Part shown: piece by piece, positions 5,678-6,860 of the stretch
How positions within the stretch are numbered: position 1 is the first letter of the stretch
How the letters are laid out: every line of letters starts with the position of its first letter
DNA from: Mariprofundaceae bacterium
GTDB taxonomy: Bacteria; Pseudomonadota; Zetaproteobacteria; Mariprofundales; Mariprofundaceae
Length of the DNA stretch: 6,860 nucleotides
Reading direction: 5' to 3'
Assembly: GCA_030950825.1 (NCBI GenBank)
Contig: JAUZQT010000028.1
Location: 1 to 6,860 of the forward strand
The notes under the pieces: generated by a model
The model's database searches: none
What the model was told of the DNA's origin: nothing
What the model saw: the letters and a program-made list of their open reading frames with translations, nothing else
Position numbers and translations under genes: made by a program

Positions 5678-6860
5678 CTATTTCTGTGTGTATACCGCGC
5701 CATTCGTATCAATAGTAATAAACTGACTATTCACCACGATAATGGATGGAAACTGTGGCGCAAGAGTACTAGGATTACCAGGGAGTAGCGTCCACTTAAT
5801 ACCATCATAACTGATCTGATAAGAACTCACATCGCCAACCGCTCCGAAAACAAAGCCATTCCACGCAATATCGCGAATGGCTCGGTTGGTTGTTCCAGCA
5901 CGCACTGTCCAAGTGATTGCATCTGGGCTACTCAACATCTTGCCGCCATTACCGCCAGCTACGAATTGACCATTGGCATAGCTGACAGCGTAAAGTTGTG
6001 CTGTTGTCGGTACAGTTTGCTTCGTCCAAGTGACTCCATCCGTACTGGTAATTATCCCAGCGTTCCCAACTGCGACAATCAATGTTGGGCTAGAGGAAGT
6101 GACTGCCCACAATGCTCCCACAGCAGGCGTTGGTCGAATCGTCCATGTTACAGCGTCTGGACTTGTTGCTAGAAAAGCAGTCTGTGTTGTTCCTGCCGAT
6201 CCAACAGCAATGTACTGCGCACCAGTCCAGTGGATGTCATTTAGAACATCAAATATCCCGAGCCCTGAATTTTGTGTCGTCCAGTTAATGCCATCAATAC
6301 TTGTTTTGACCGCTCCGCTGCCACCTACTGCGACATATTGCGTACCATTCCAAGTCACACCCAGCAGCCCCGCACCAGTACCGACAACCACCTCAGTCCA
6401 AGTCGTTTTATCAGGGCTATGGTAAAGACTTCCCAGTGAATTTGCGATCACATAACCAGGTGTTCCGTAGGCAAGATCCTCAGGTAGCACGAATGCAGCT
6501 TGCGTGGATGTCCAACCTGTTGGGGCAATGTTGTTCACTGTAATATCAGCCACTGCGTAGCCTGCATTTCCTGCATTATCAACAACAGCGAAGGTCACGG
6601 TTGTTACTCCCGCTGACAACACCAGAGGAGCGTTATGAGTGATAGCTGCGGCAACGCCAACGTTATCCGTTGCTGTTGCACCCGCAAAAAAGGCGGTGAG
6701 CGCTGGATCCGTAGCATTAATACCACTCGCAATATTTTGATCTACAGAAATATTTGATGGCGGTGTAATCAGAGGTGCAATGGTATCAGAGCCTACAGCA
6801 ACCGCAGGAGAAGATAATTGCAAGATCCGATGAGTGGCTCCATCAGAAACATAAGCAGTA
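5678..6860 (-). CDS. Secreted/surface protein with HYR-like domain and Asp-box (BNR-like) propeller repeats, 3' part
   Basis: The frame is open to the window edge, so only the C-terminal 393 residues are seen and the start is outside. Residue 1 here is the first full codon at the edge. The first residues, AYVSDGATHRILQL, look like the end of an NHL propeller repeat. A HYR-like Ig domain follows (about 25-110), with DTIAPLITPPSNISV, ATDNVGV and TTVTFAVVDNAGNAG. The rest is a repeat domain with six Asp-box-type motifs of form SxDxxxWT at about 148, 187, 233, 272, 311 and 350. They are spaced 39, 46, 39, 39 and 39 residues apart, each preceded by a YVAVGxxG-like strand. A last half repeat ends at the stop, suggesting ring closure of a 6-7-bladed beta-propeller. 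Such proteins are exported and usually act in binding or adhesion. No enzymatic motif is evident, and no C-terminal sorting tail is visible. An intrinsic terminator follows. Confidence 0.82.
   Translation of the reverse strand, partial: TAYVSDGATHRILQLSSPAVAVGSDTIAPLITPPSNISVDQNIASGINATDPALTAFFAGATATDNVGVAAAITHNAPLVLSAGVTTVTFAVVDNAGNAGYAVADITVNNIAPTGWTSTQAAFVLPEDLAYGTPGYVIANSLGSLYHSPDKTTWTEVVVGTGAGLLGVTWNGTQYVAVGGSGAVKTSIDGINWTTQNSGLGIFDVLNDIHWTGAQYIAVGSAGTTQTAFLATSPDAVTWTIRPTPAVGALWAVTSSSPTLIVAVGNAGIITSTDGVTWTKQTVPTTAQLYAVSYANGQFVAGGNGGKMLSSPDAITWTVRAGTTNRAIRDIAWNGFVFGAVGDVSSYQISYDGIKWTLLPGNPSTLAPQFPSIIVVNSQFITIDTNGAVYTQK

Noticed and set aside
5966..6425. Plus-strand open frames of 68 and 131 aa opposite the repeat protein
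   Set aside because: They are antisense shadows of the 39-residue repeats, Cys/Pro/Thr-rich without motifs. The minus-strand frame has clear domains.

Overview
The window looks like an accessory stretch of a Gram-negative, probably proteobacterial, chromosome. The signs are a beta-barrel outer-membrane protein with a C-terminal Phe, a periplasm-facing 7TM sensor kinase, a DusB fragment of proteobacterial type, and moderate GC. Genus or class cannot be fixed from the sequence alone.

Left flank (1-760) is genomic rubble. It holds the right end of one small palindromic repeat element (1-46), a nearly complete second copy (105-258), a minus-strand fragment resembling an RHS/YD-repeat protein (about 259-485), a 28-bp REP-like tandem pair (502-557) and the first ~58 codons of dusB on the minus strand (558-732). 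The dusB fragment ends exactly where the REP-like units begin, so this looks like a recombination or deletion junction.

Centre (893-4128) is a compact plus-strand operon. A sensor kinase of 7TMR-DISM architecture (sugar-binding-like ectodomain, seven membrane helices, coiled coil, HisKA_3 and HATPase) overlaps its NarL/LuxR-type response regulator by 8-14 nt. The regulator's stop overlaps the start of an alpha/beta-hydrolase (lipase-like) gene in an ATGA arrangement. The hydrolase has its oxyanion-type HG motif and its catalytic Ser/Asp/His candidates, but they are split over two frames by a -1 shift near an A5 run at 3669-3673. It is either a recent pseudogene, a sequencing error or, less likely, a programmed frameshift. 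Sensor, regulator and hydrolase probably formed one envelope-signalling unit, but the signal is unknown.

Right part (4150-6860) is on the minus strand. A 408-aa outer-membrane beta-barrel protein starts with TTG behind a clear Shine-Dalgarno and has its own candidate promoter carrying an inverted repeat. Its stop codon lies 2 bp from a third, half-length copy of the palindromic element (4150-4241). Upstream of it, and separated by a strong intrinsic terminator (5619-5648), is the 3' part of a large secreted protein. That part has an NHL-like stub, a HYR-like domain and six Asp-box (BNR-like) motifs, mostly at an exact 39-residue spacing.

I see no CRISPR array, tRNA, rRNA or transposase gene. 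The most notable points are the sensor-regulator-hydrolase operon with its split hydrolase, and the small palindromic element family with three copies or parts in 4.3 kb.
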